Source: Lunularia cruciata (taxonomy: Eukaryota > Streptophyta > Marchantiopsida > Lunulariales > Lunulariaceae). Taken from it: a stretch of 64,000 nucleotides of DNA. The notes below the pieces were generated by a model. It saw only the letters and a program-made list of their open reading frames with translations, made no database searches and was not told the origin of the DNA. Shown one piece after another: positions 36,248 to 47,029 of the stretch. How positions within the stretch are numbered: position 1 is the stretch's first letter; each line of letters opens with the position of its first letter. A program made the position numbers and the translations under genes. The DNA is taken from assembly GCA_948567375.1 (NCBI GenBank), contig OX419761.1:36246243-36310242 (forward strand). Reading direction: 5' to 3'.

Positions 36248-37160
36248 TAGCAATGGCGGCAATACCAGATGTTATCCTTGCAATGCAACAACAAATCGAG
36301 CATCTTACTTGATTGTTGGATGAACAAGACCAGCAATGACAAGAATTGATAGATAGAGCCCCAATTCGAGATGGAGAAGATCACATTCAATTTCCAAAAC
36401 CCAAGGTGTTTGAAGGCAAGAATCTTCCAGGCACATTGGAGAATTTTGTGTTTGACTGTGAACGTTACTTTGAAGCCACCAATCTTCAAGATGAGCGGAA
36501 ACAAATTCTCTTGGTTTCTAGCCAGTTGGATGGCATGGCAAAACTTTGGTGGTGATTCCAAGTAGAAAGAGCTGAACGACAAATTGTTACACCAATTTTG
36601 ACATGGGCAGAATTCAAGGATGCAATACTTGGTTTATTTCAGACTATAAATGCTACCCAAGCTGCACGAGATAAATTGGGCGGAGTTGAGGCAGATTGGC
36701 TCAGTGAGAAGCTGCATCACACAATTTTAGAATATCATCATGCAAATTCTAGATATCCAAGAAGGTGAAGTTCTTGATCGATTTATGCGAGGATTGAAGT
36801 CATGAACCAGATTGGAGGTGACCATGCAAGAGCCATAGAACGTAGAAGAAGCCATGCAATTGGATGAGTGTTTTGATTCCTTAGTTGCGACAACTTGGTC
36901 TCGACCTCGACCTACACAAAACCTACCAGTACCACAAGTGGAAGAACCGGTACCAATGGAGATTGATGCTATCCAACAAAAACCACTTGGCACAACAGAT
37001 AGAGAAAGATTATAACAAAATGGAGGTTGCTTTTATTGTCGCCAAGTTGGACATTGCATTGCTGAATGCCCACTTAGGAATGGGCAACCTCGACAAGTTG
37101 CCCAGATGGAGTTTGTGGAACAGAATGATCAAGGAAACAAAGAATCCCAATAGGAGATTT
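36248..37160 (+). pseudogene. Chromovirus gag
   Basis: Starts ATGGCGGCAATACCAGATG, then a gag domain (FPKPKVFEGKNLPGTLENF, DCERYFEATNLQDERKQILL) and one CCHC knuckle CFYCRQVGHCIAEC at about 37029-37070. Broken by early TGA codons, a TGA after KLWW and frameshifts in the second half. Confidence 0.85.
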
Positions 37161-37179
37161 TGAGCCACCTATTGGGAGC

Positions 37180-37533
37180 TTGATTAGTTCCAATGGGATT
37201 GAAGGCTCGACCTATGCAAGTTTGCTTCACTTGCAAGGTACGATATCTAATCAGGGTTGTAGGATTTTGGTTGATTCTGGAAGTTTAGAGAATTGCATAT
37301 CTATGCAAGTAGCAAAGGAATTGGGTATTCCTATCAAGCCAGTGATTGGAAGTAGTTTGATGATGGCAGATGGTAGAAAAGGTTTTGCATTCTGCACCTC
37401 GCATCCTGTTACCTTCAAGATTGGGAAGGAGTATTTGGAGTGTATGAGGTTTGTAGTGGCACCTCTACACTATGATATCATTCTGGGTCTACCTTGGCTT
37501 GAACGTCATAAGGTTCAATTCGATTGGACTTGA
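37180..37533 (+). pseudogene. Chromovirus retropepsin
   Basis: Open 117-codon segment. Active-site ILVDSGSLENCIS (DSG), the flap-like segment around SLMMADGRKG, and ILGLPWLERH at the end. Aspartic protease that would process the polyprotein. Open in itself but cut off from intact gag and reverse transcriptase. Confidence 0.8.
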
Positions 37534-37899
37534 CGTCAAATTCAAGTACAACACCAAGGTAGGAATTTCCGATTAGGTTGTCTGGCACCTCTAAGTAAGA
37601 CACCTAAGAATAGTCAGTCCCAAGATGGAGAAGTTTGTTGAGAAGGTAGCCATAGAGCAAATCTGGAAGGGAGATGAGTCCCAAGAAGGGAATTTTGTTA
37701 ATGAAGCAGCCATAGAGCAAGCTTTGGAGGAAGATAAGTCTATATTCGTGGTGTGGATCAAGCCGATTGCACAAGAACAATCTGAGGAGGGCCAAGTGCC
37801 GCATCAAGCAACGGTTGATTGGATAGTTCAAGAGTTTGCAGATGTGTTTCCGGATGATCTGCCAAAGGGATTACCCTCTGATTGAGGTATGCCCTTCAA

Positions 37900-39400
37900 G
37901 ATTGAGTTATTGCCAAGGAGTACTCTAGTGAGTAGACCAATCTATCGGCTCTCACCAAAGGAGTTGGAGGAGTTGCAAACAACACTTACAAAGTTGTTGG
38001 GGAAGGATTTCATATGACATAGTACCTTGTCATGGGGAGCACCGGTACTAGTTTTTCCAAAGAAGGATGGAGGACTTTGTTTTTGTATTGATTATTGTGG
38101 GCTCAATAAGCAAAACGTGAAGAATGCATATCCCTTGCCTCGGATCGATGACATGCTTGATCAATTAAGTGGAGCACGCTACTTTTCCAAGCTAGATCTT
38201 CATAGCGGCTATTGGAAAATTCCTATTGAAGGAGAGGATGTGCAAAAGATTGCCTTTTGCACAAGGTATGGACATTTTGAGTGGAGAGTTCTACCTTTCG
38301 GACTCACTAATGCTCCAGCAGTCTTCATGGATCAGATGCATCGGGTGTTGGAGGGACTATTGGATCAGTGCGTGGTAGTGTTCTTAGATGATATCTTAAT
38401 CTATAGTAGGACAGAGGCAGAACACAGGAGTCATGTGCAAGAAGTCCTAAGACGACTACGACAATGGAAATTTTACTGCAAGAAGTCAAAGTGTGCTTTT
38501 TGGCTGAAGGAGGTTACCTTCTTGGGTCATAAGATCTCATCAGAGGGGATCAAGATGGAAGAAGAGAAGATCAAGGCCACTACTGATTGGCCTCCCCCGA
38601 AGGATGCTACCAAAGTACGAGCATTCAATAGATTGGCCAGTTTTTACCGACGGTTCATCCACAATTATGCTCACGTGGCTGCACCATTGATTGACCTCTT
38701 GGGAAAGAACTCAAGCTTCCAATGGACCACCAAGCATGAGGAAGCATTCCAGAAGTTAAAGTATATGGTGTCTTCAAGACCCATTCTTCAACCATATGAT
38801 CCTCAACTACCTTGTGTGGTTGATTTTGATGCTTCTAACTTTGCAATTAGAGCTGTGTTGCAACAAGAATTTCTAGATGGACTACATCCTATTGCCTTTG
38901 TGTCTCACCGACTAAATACAGCTAAAAGAAATTACTCTACTTGAGATCAAGAACAACTTGCAATGGTATATGCCACCAAGGTATGGAGGCATTATCTCTT
39001 GGGGAAACAAGTGATCATGCAAACTGATCACAAGCCATTGTTGCAGACCTTACACCTAGAGCACATGAAGAGTCGACATCATCAATGGGAAGAGCAACTC
39101 CAATTGTTTGACATCAAACTTGAGTACAAACCAGGTCGGTTCTATGTCATCCCTGATGCTCTATCACAACGACCTGATTTGAAGTCTCTTCCTCTCATCG
39201 CGGCAGCAATTACGACGGTGTCAATTGATCCCAAGATTCATAACGAGTTTTGGTTAGCTCTACAGCAAGATCCCTTCTTCCAAATGGTACATGGTCGGCT
39301 AACAATAGGTGACAAGGAGTACAACACCTTCTCCTTCAAGGAAGGCCTTTTATTCCATGCGGACCGGATCTATGTTCCAGCCAAAGGTGATCTTTGACTT
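37900..39400 (+). pseudogene. Chromovirus reverse transcriptase and RNase H
   Basis: Fingers [20 protein letters not shown], palm ARYFSKLDLHSGYWKIPI and [10 protein letters not shown] with the catalytic Asp pair, thumb ASFYRRFIHNYAHVAAPL, then RNase H VVDFDASNFAI and TDHKPLLQTLHLEHMKS. Stops: TGA near 38016 (DFI*HST), TGA at 38942-38944, TGA near 39397. Confidence 0.9.
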
Positions 39401-40272
39401 GTGCGCCTTCAAGAAGCCCATGATTTACCTATCGTTGGTCACATGGGTGTGGACAAGACCTTGGGTACCCTACAACGTCAATGGTGGTGGCCCAACATGA
39501 CACGGGATGTACAAGAATTTGTCCAATTGTGTGAGAGCTGCCGACGTAACAAGGCTAGCAACCAGAAGCCGGGTGGACTCCTTCAACCACTCGCCGTTCC
39601 ATTAGCTCATTGGGAGCATGTAAGCTTGGATCTCATCACATCCTTGCCAAAGACAAAACAAGGACACACCGCCATTGTGGTGTTTGTGGATAAGCTTAGT
39701 AAGAAAATCCACTTGGCACCAACCTATGATACCGTGGATGCTCCAACCTTAGTGCAAATCTACTTCGACAATGTCTTCAAGCATCATGGACTGCCACGCG
39801 TACTCATCTCCGACCGTGATCCTTGCTTTACCGGGAAGTTTTGGCAAACACTCTTTCAGATACTCGACACCAAGCTTGCTTTGTCCACAACCTATCATCC
39901 TCAAACTGATGGACAAACCAAACGTGCAAATCGTACATTGGAGGATTTGTTGCGTGCCTTTGTCAATGTCCACCATACCAATTGGGATGAATGTCTTGCC
40001 GCTGCCGAATTTGCCTACAACAATTCCAAACAGGCAAGCACCGGATTCTCTCCTTTCTTTCTCAATTTTGGCCAAGATCCACTTGTTCAAGATTCTCTTC
40101 TTGCTCCCCTTCCATCTTAGGTTCCTCATACTTCCACATTCTTGACCACTATATCCCAATCTCTCCAACAAGCCAAGTCTCACCTCCTTGTTGCTCAGAA
40201 TCGCCAAAAACAATATGCTGACCACCATCGTTGAGATCTCATCTTTGAAGTCGGTGATAAAGTCATGCTATC
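39401..40272 (+). pseudogene. Chromovirus integrase (zinc finger and catalytic core)
   Basis: HHCC finger with GHMGVDKTLGTLQRQWW and CESCRRNK. D,D-35-E core: SLDLITSLPKTKQGHTAIVV, LISDRDPCFTGKFWQ, TDGQTKRANRTLEDLL. TAG at about 40118 after LAPLPS. The frame is cut after DKVMLS by the inserted element and resumes at 50809. Confidence 0.9.
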
Positions 40273-40935
40273 TGTCGTGTGTATATACATTGCTATACAA
40301 CATACATCGCTGTCAACATCATACACTATAGAAACACAACTCACACATAAGTCATACATAGACTCTAAAGTGCCACAATAATCAGATTGCTTACCACTCT
40401 CAACTCAACTCAACTCAGATCAGTACTTGATCTCTCACTCTATAAACTGCCAACAACTGGGCACTAATTACAGTCAAGCCACACCCACTCAAGCATAGAG
40501 AATCCAGGTGACGCTTGCCGGCCTCTGTCCACCATAGCCAGGAACTCGAAGGCTCAACATCAGAGAAGTGAGCTCTCTGGAGCTCACTTTGAAACTTTAC
40601 CCCCTGGACTCGAGCTAGCACTAAAACCCTAACGGTCCCACTGATGGCACACTCGACGGTGCAAACAGTGCAAAGTGATGGTGGGCCCCATCGTGAAGTC
40701 AGTACCCCAAACACAAAATCTATCCATCGAAAAGTAGCTTCTGAGAAACTGCTAGAATAACTCTAACTACTATCACTGGAACTCTAGTGTCCGAGCATCT
40801 AGATGCGGAACTACAAATGGTGTGACAGCTGTCATGCGTATATACATCGCTACACAACATACATCGCTGTCAACATCATATACTATAGAAACACAACTCA
40901 CACATAAGTCATACATAGACTCTAAAGTGCCACAA
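40273..40935 (-). repeat. LTR sequence at the 3' end of copy 2, with a duplicated 106-bp block
   Basis: In element orientation: block U (40935-40830, TTGTGGCAC to CATGACA), dinucleotide GC, the common LTR part (40827-40379), then U again (40378-40273, TTGTGGCAC to CACGACA). A purine tract CTAGGGGGTG lies just upstream, at 40949-40937. Confidence 0.8.
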
Positions 40936-41099
40936 TCACCCCCTAGCTGGCGGTTAGGTCCCTCTAACTCCAGATAGCCATCTACTCTAAGTATATAGTA
41001 TACCCTCTAATGGGCAAAGATCAGGAGGCCGGGTGCTATGGAGCCCCATCGTTAGTTGCCTGTTTGCAATCTATACCATATAAAGAATGAACTAGCTAT

Positions 41100-42400
41100 A
41101 GGTCAAGTACATCTAGGACATAACCACTATGCCTGAGGAACCACCGTGAGGGGAGGAGTCATACATGCCATATGCCATCCTCTCGAACAACTATCACACA
41201 CTAACATAGTAGCAGCTCCACCAAGAGAGCCACATAACATACACCTCAAGCCTGCACGTACAAGTGCCAAGCTTGGGTCCATAGTACCATCAATGTTTGG
41301 AAGGTGGCATGGCGCACAATTGCGCACATGATCCTTCCAAACAACACCATCACGTCCTTCTAACACAAGGACTCCAGATGGAAAAACCTCGTGCACTCTC
41401 AAGATAGTGCGGCCTGTAGAAACATCAAGTGTCGTCGGTGCTGTCTGCTGTAGATATACATAGTCGCTTGGATGAAATTGATGGATCGAGGGTCTATAAC
41501 CTCCTCCTCGAATGGTAGCATAGCATAAAGTATCTCTATGCTGAGCAATCGCCAAGTTCTCAAAGGCCATCGGCATCACTCTCCGAAAGATCTCTGCCCA
41601 TTGAGAACATGCGCTCATCCATACATCGGGGTCATCCAAGTCCAAAACTACAGTAGCATCTCGACGAATGGCTACACGTAAATCTGGATCTTGTCCATAG
41701 AGTAGAAAGTATGGAGAGAAGGATGCTAAGGAGGCTTGCTGGCTGAACCGATAGCCCATGGCCAACCAAGGTAACTGGAGATCCCAATCTCCCAAGTGGC
41801 CTCTCTGCAAACCATACTTTTGCAATCCTCTCTTCACCGTCTGAACCACTCTCTCTGCTAAGCCATCTACCTCAGGGTGATCTCGAGATGTAGTACGATG
41901 ATTAATCAAAGCCTTGTCACACAAGACCTGAAACTCACCCAAGAACTATGTACCCTGATCAGTCAAAACCTCAACTGGTGCACCAAAATGACTAAGAACT
42001 TGATCTAGGAACGAGTAAGCTATCCCTTCACTAGACTTGTTAGGAAGTGCCACCAACTCAATCCACTTGGAGAAGTGCTCCACCATCACCAAAACATACC
42101 GATGATGTCTCACAGTCAGCGGTAAAGGTCCAGCAAAGTCCAAACTCCAACGATAACCCAATCCCATGATAGGTAATGGGTGTAACTGTGGTGTAGGAGC
42201 ATTGAATGATGCTCTAACTCGATCACAAACCACACATCTGGCAACAAACTGCTGTACCTCGGTCTGCATACCGTGCCACCAATAATGACTCTAGAGTAAG
42301 CTATACGTACGCTTTACTCCAAAATGTCCTAGCTCCTCATAAGCATGACGGACCAACTGTGGTCTCTGTGATGGAAGTGGTACTACTTGCACTCTACTAT
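41100..42400 (-). pseudogene. Integrase with C-terminal PHD finger, copy 2
   Basis: Zinc-binding HAYEELGHFGVKRT and CVVCDRVRA. Core YRWSLDFAGPLPLTVRHHRY, VEVLTDQGT, DHPEVDGLAERVVQTVKRGL (D, D, E). After the tail (VWKDHVRNCAPCHLPN) comes a C4HC3 PHD finger at 41243-41109: CMLC, CDSC, HMAC, CPRC, ending three codons later at TGA. A TAG at 41129-41127 sits inside the finger; the third copy has CAA there. The PHD takes the place the chromodomain has in chromoviruses. PHD fingers commonly read histone H3 tails; a targeting role is inference. Confidence 0.87.
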
Positions 42401-44040
42401 CCTCCCATACACGCAAAAGGTGTCTACCCTCCAATCTGAACTGTCTGGCCCGCTGAAGAACACGGTCTCTCTCCTTGGCCCCAACTGTGCCACCCACAAC
42501 ACCAGTGCAAAGATAGTCCATCACTAAGACATCATCATGAATGTCTTGCTGAACTGTACCAATATCTTCACTCTCTGGATATATGACCTCAATAACTCCT
42601 CTTGTATGCGCTGAGAGAGATACCACCAAAGCCTTAAAAAATATACATAGAAAGGCAGATGCATGCCAACCTGACACCATCTCCTCATCTGTCTCACCAT
42701 GCCAACGTGCTTCGGTCTGATCCTGCTGGCTGGGACATGGATTTCTACTCAACCCATCTGCATCACGGTTCACCACTCCAGGTCTATGAACAACCGTGAA
42801 ATCATACTCCTATAAAATCAGAGCCCATCGTGCAAGCTTCCCTGAAAGCTTGTCGGACTCCATCAACCACTTCAGCGGCTGATGATCAGTGATGAGAGTG
42901 AAGGGGTTACCAAATAGGTAACATTGGAAATGTGCTATTGCCCAAATTGCTGCCAAGCACTCTCCCTCATATGAACTATACTTCGCCTCCACTAAATTGT
43001 TGGAGCGACTAGCATAGGCCACCACAAACTCCTTCTCCTCATCATCATGCTGGGTGAGCACCGCTCCAAGCCCCAACATACTCCAATCAGTGTGAACCTG
43101 AAATGGTCGTCCCCTGATTAGTCTCCTCAAAATAGGAGCAAATGTCAACCTCTCCTTGAGCTCTACAAAAGCTCTCTCCTGCTCATCTTCCCAACACCAC
43201 TCCTGTGTAAGCTTGGTCAGCTTTGTCAAGGCCTTGGCAATGGCACTAAATCCTCTAACATAGCGGCGATAGAAGTTTGCCAACCCAAGGAATGCTTGCA
43301 CTCTGCTCACATCCATAGGCTGAGGAATACATGCAATAGCCTCCACCTTGGTCTGCTGAACACCAAGTCCTCCGGGGTAGATAGTGTGACCCAAATACTC
43401 AACCTGCTCGTGGAAGAACCTACACTTCCCAGGATGTAATTTGAGTCCATGAGATCTCAACTTCTCAAACACCTCCAACAATTGTCTCTCATGCTCCTCC
43501 ACAGTAGTGCTATAAACCAAAATGTCATCAATATAGCACCGAGCAAAATCCAATCCAGCTAGGATCCTATCCATGACCCTCTGGAACTCAGCAGGAGCGT
43601 TCTTCAACCCAAATAGTAAGAACCTCTACTGATATAACACATCCTTGCCGTGAGGATCAATAGCCCAAAATGCTGTCTTGGACTTATTTTCCTCCCTAAT
43701 CGGCAACTGATGATATCCCGCTCGAAGATCCAAAGTACTGAAGACTTTTGCATGCCCAATTGCATCAAAACTCTCCTCCGGTGTAGGCATGGCATACCAA
43801 TCAGCCTTGGTCTGTCGGTTGATAGGACGGTAATCTCCACATATCCGCCTATCTGTATAGTTGCCATGCATATCCTTCTTGGTTGGCATCACTGTCGCTG
43901 ATGCATACTCTCCATGTGAAATCTCCACCAAACCAGCCTCAAAAATGTCACTACTCCGGCTCTGAATCAATGTCCTCTCCATATCACTATATCAATAAGG
44001 ATGTCTGAAAACTGGTGTGTCGCTAGTCAGCTCAATCCGT
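42290..44040 (-). pseudogene. Reverse transcriptase and RNase H of copy 2
   Basis: Fingers/palm: GLVEISHGEYASATVMPTKK, RRICGDYRPINRQTKADWYA, FSTLDLRAGYHQLPI, then after a TAG (43626) FGLKNAPAEFQRVMD and ARCYIDDILVYS with the catalytic Asp pair near 43520. Thumb GLANFYRRYVRGFSAIAKAL. RNase H: VHTDWSMLGLGAVLTQHDDE, YSSYEGECLAAIWAI, LITDHQPLKWLM. Then HRPGVVNRDADGLSR. Confidence 0.9.
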
Positions 44041-44519
44041 ATACCAGGTCCCTTCAGAGCACCTAAATCCTTCATACTGAAGGCAAAACAACTTGTGTGA
44101 CTCCTCAAGAACCTCCAAACCCTCCGTCTTTCCTCTCTAGTAAGCTTGGGTCCAAGATCTGGCTCCCAAGTATCCTTTGTAACTGTAGTAGGAGTGGAAG
44201 ACGTACTGACTGACTACTACATTGGGCCCTTGGGAGCAATAGTGTCATGCTCCCGACCACTAGAGGTCCCAACCTCTGTGTGAAAAACTCCCTCCACTCT
44301 GGCTGCAAGCTCCACACGTCCTCTGGCTGCATCCCATGTGGACCAAGGGTGTAATCCAAGTAGCCCACGCTCACCTGGATGGACTCCAAGTAGACCACTC
44401 TCCTAGTAGCTATTGGATGTGTCCTAAGAATACCATGTCCACTCGGTCCATCGCCCCCAGCATGTGCCTGAATCGTCTCGATAGGCACAGGGCTCACAAG
44501 TGTCCGAGTGGTGATGCAT

Positions 44520-45510
44520 ATCAAGCGCATCCTACGCTGTTCTGCCAAGCCAAGGCTCACAATCCAGGTCAAATAGTTCAGGTCCATAGCCTGACCTAAC
44601 ACCTGATGCCTAGATGCCTCTGACACTGTTGGAACAGTGGTAATACCGGTGCAAAAACCCATCGCCCGCTCTCTCTCATCAGCGTTGGGTTCCACCAACT
44701 GCTGTAACTGTGAGTCCCAAACAAGTCCAGGTCCTCTCTCTCGAAAAGCATGAGAGCCTGGGAAACTCATGAGTGTGGGAAATGCAGCTCTAGGCTGTCC
44801 AACTAGGTTCACCACTGCCATAGGTGACCTATCAGCCACTACCACTGTCTGAGACTGACGCCTAACATCCAAGATATCATCAACAAGAATGTGGTCTAGT
44901 CGCTGAATCCCATCATAACTACGCTATAGAACCTCTCTGGGTAAGAGGTTCGTCCACCAAAGACAAAGATGATGAGCCCGTGATCCCACTCTTGTTGCAT
45001 CTAACAATACAGAAGGTCCCATCCAAGAATGGACCTGATGTGTACTTGCCACCACTCTAGTGCAAGAATCACCCATCAAAGGAGCATTCTCCAAAAGGTA
45101 AGCTGGAGAAACAGATTGATGAACCTGGAGATGTCGTAGTATCCGTAACATCTCCCAAAACACACCAGAACGAGGATCCTAAAGACCCAAACCGTGGCCC
45201 GCACGTGTATGTCCCTGACATGGCCATCCAGAAATCACCAAGTGAATAGGCCCATGTCTCTCTAGATCATGCGCCCCAGTAATGAAATGTCTCTTGGTAG
45301 GGCCTTCTGGTAACCTTTGACTGCTGACATCGGTAATAACTCCGGATACCGATAGGCCAAGTGCGCCACATGATGTAGAGAGACTCGCCTAGCAGTCTCA
45401 TCTCTCTCTACATAAAAGTACCTCTGTACTCGGATACCCGCCTGTAACACCGCAGCTAGTCCGGTGCTGATCCCACCAAACAACTCCAATAGGCATATCC
45501 CCTCTATTGG
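44520..45510 (-). pseudogene. C5-cytosine DNA methyltransferase domain, DNMT3-like arrangement
   Basis: Captured host-type enzyme that would transfer a methyl group from SAM to cytosine. Motif I LLELFGGISTGLAAVLQAGI (45500-45440) with VQRYFYVERDETARR, like the IATG...VDRYIASE block of DNMT3. Motif IV HLVISGWPCQGHTRAG with the catalytic Pro-Cys (45230-45213). Motif VI YLLENAPLMGDS (45100-45070). Motif VIII-like LCLWWTNLLP, comparable to FWGNLP. C-terminal ERERAMGF (44678-44655), then HQVLGQAMDLNYLTWIVSL in the position of DNMT3 RQRLLGRSWSVPVI. A one-base deletion near 45265 and TAG codons at 45181-45179 and 44926-44924 break it. It sits between protease and reverse transcriptase, so it would be made as part of the polyprotein. 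Confidence 0.85.
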
Positions 45511-45899
45511 ATACTGCCAAGCAATGAGTGTGGTATCCAGAGGTGTCAAAGCAATTGCCTCTGGAGGCTCATCTTCACACTCATCTCCTGATGGTATGAA
45601 GGCTCCACTCCAAGCCTGCTTCACCAATTGATCTGCATGCTGCTGCAATGCCTCCTCTGAATTCCACAATGGAACATCCAAGGTGGATGGAACAATCCCA
45701 CTCGTACTCCAAAGCCGAGTGATCTCTTGTGGTACTGGAGTATCCTCTGCATAGGCGTTCCCCTCCAACAAGTCACTAGGCCAAGTAACTGCACCGCTGA
45801 AAGCTAAAACTGATGCTGCCATGGTCCTGGACTGTAGTGAGCCAAGACTGCCACTACCAAAGCGTACTGGTAGGCGACATACCCGTCCCTCACCAGACT

Positions 45900-46983
45900 G
45901 CCAACCAGGTCTATAAGAGGCTGTCTCCTCCCAATAGTCAATGCTGAAACCCATGGGGTATAACACTGCTCCCCCAACTAGCACATCATATGACTCAGCT
46001 ATCGTTGCAATAGCCTGAGCTCTCACCACCAAGCTATCAGTCGGATGACCAGGCTGAACCTGGACAACAAGCTCTCCACGTGTGATGTAATGTGTCAAAC
46101 CACCACCTAGAGATGTCTAGATCTGAAATGGACACCACTCCACATCGGTCTTCAGTAACTCCAGACCGACAACTACAGCCTTCCCCAACATAAGGGGCTG
46201 CGCACCAAAGTCTAACAAGACTCTCTGTGGTGTATAGACCTTCCATGAAGGTCCCACCAAACAAAAAATCCCCCTCTGGTTATCCAATAGGACAACACCA
46301 GGTGTAAACCGTGCTCTCTCAAAGGCCGGTCTAGCTGGCAACTCCTCCAGTCTAGCCGCTGCTGCCTGCCATAAACCATTGGTCGCTGAATGGATCCCAT
46401 GCTCCTCAACCAAGTCGGCTCCACTACCAACCACCTCTACTCTAGTAGTAGCAACTACACCATCCCTACTCTCACACAACGTGGCAGCCAACCAGAATAC
46501 TGGGGCTGGGTCAACTCCCAATGTAAACATGTCACTGGTTGAAAACAAAGGATGCCGCATAATCAGCTGAGCCGCCCCCAACATCATGCTAGACTCAGTC
46601 TGTGTAGTAGCAGGTGGCTGACTAGCAGGTAGTCCATCATGTACTCCATCACCACCTACCACACCTGCACTGGGACGTCTAGGAACCATGGATGTCGTCT
46701 GCAATGCCTCAGATAGCGTGAAGGACTGGGGAAGTCTGACCTGTCTCCCAACCTCTCCTCTTTGTGGGTCCAACTCCACTGATGCTCCTCTAGGCTCTGG
46801 AGCACGTATTGCACTCCTAGTCACTGCTGCAGATGCATCCACCTGTGCTGCTCCGCACATGAAGTCCAAAGCATCTCTATCACCAACATATGAGGTGGAA
46901 GCCTCAGCACCCAAATCTGATCTCCTCTGAGCAATAGCCATACTAGCCAATCTCTGCTCCAACTGCTCAATCCGAGTAGCCAT
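45900..46983 (-). pseudogene. Gag-pol linker and retropepsin of copy 2
   Basis: Opens with MATRIEQLEQRLASMAI, a short coiled-coil-like segment, then a Pro/Ser-rich linker. The aspartic protease follows: VLLDFGAQPLMLGKAVVV (about 46230-46180), ending SYDVLVGGAVLYPMGFSIDY and YRPGWQSGEGR. The catalytic D-S/T-G reads DFG in both this copy and copy 1, as a TCT to TTT change would give. One TAG at 46117-46119. Confidence 0.78.
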
Positions 46984-47029
46984 AGCTGTGTCAGAAGTAA
47001 GAGCAGGTACTGCACCCCTACTAGGTGTA

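Noticed and set aside
39749..40228. Long minus-strand frame opposite the chromovirus integrase (and similar ones at 30998-31806 and 44336-44599)
   Set aside because: Antisense shadows of integrase, chromodomain and methyltransferase coding sequence, without family motifs.
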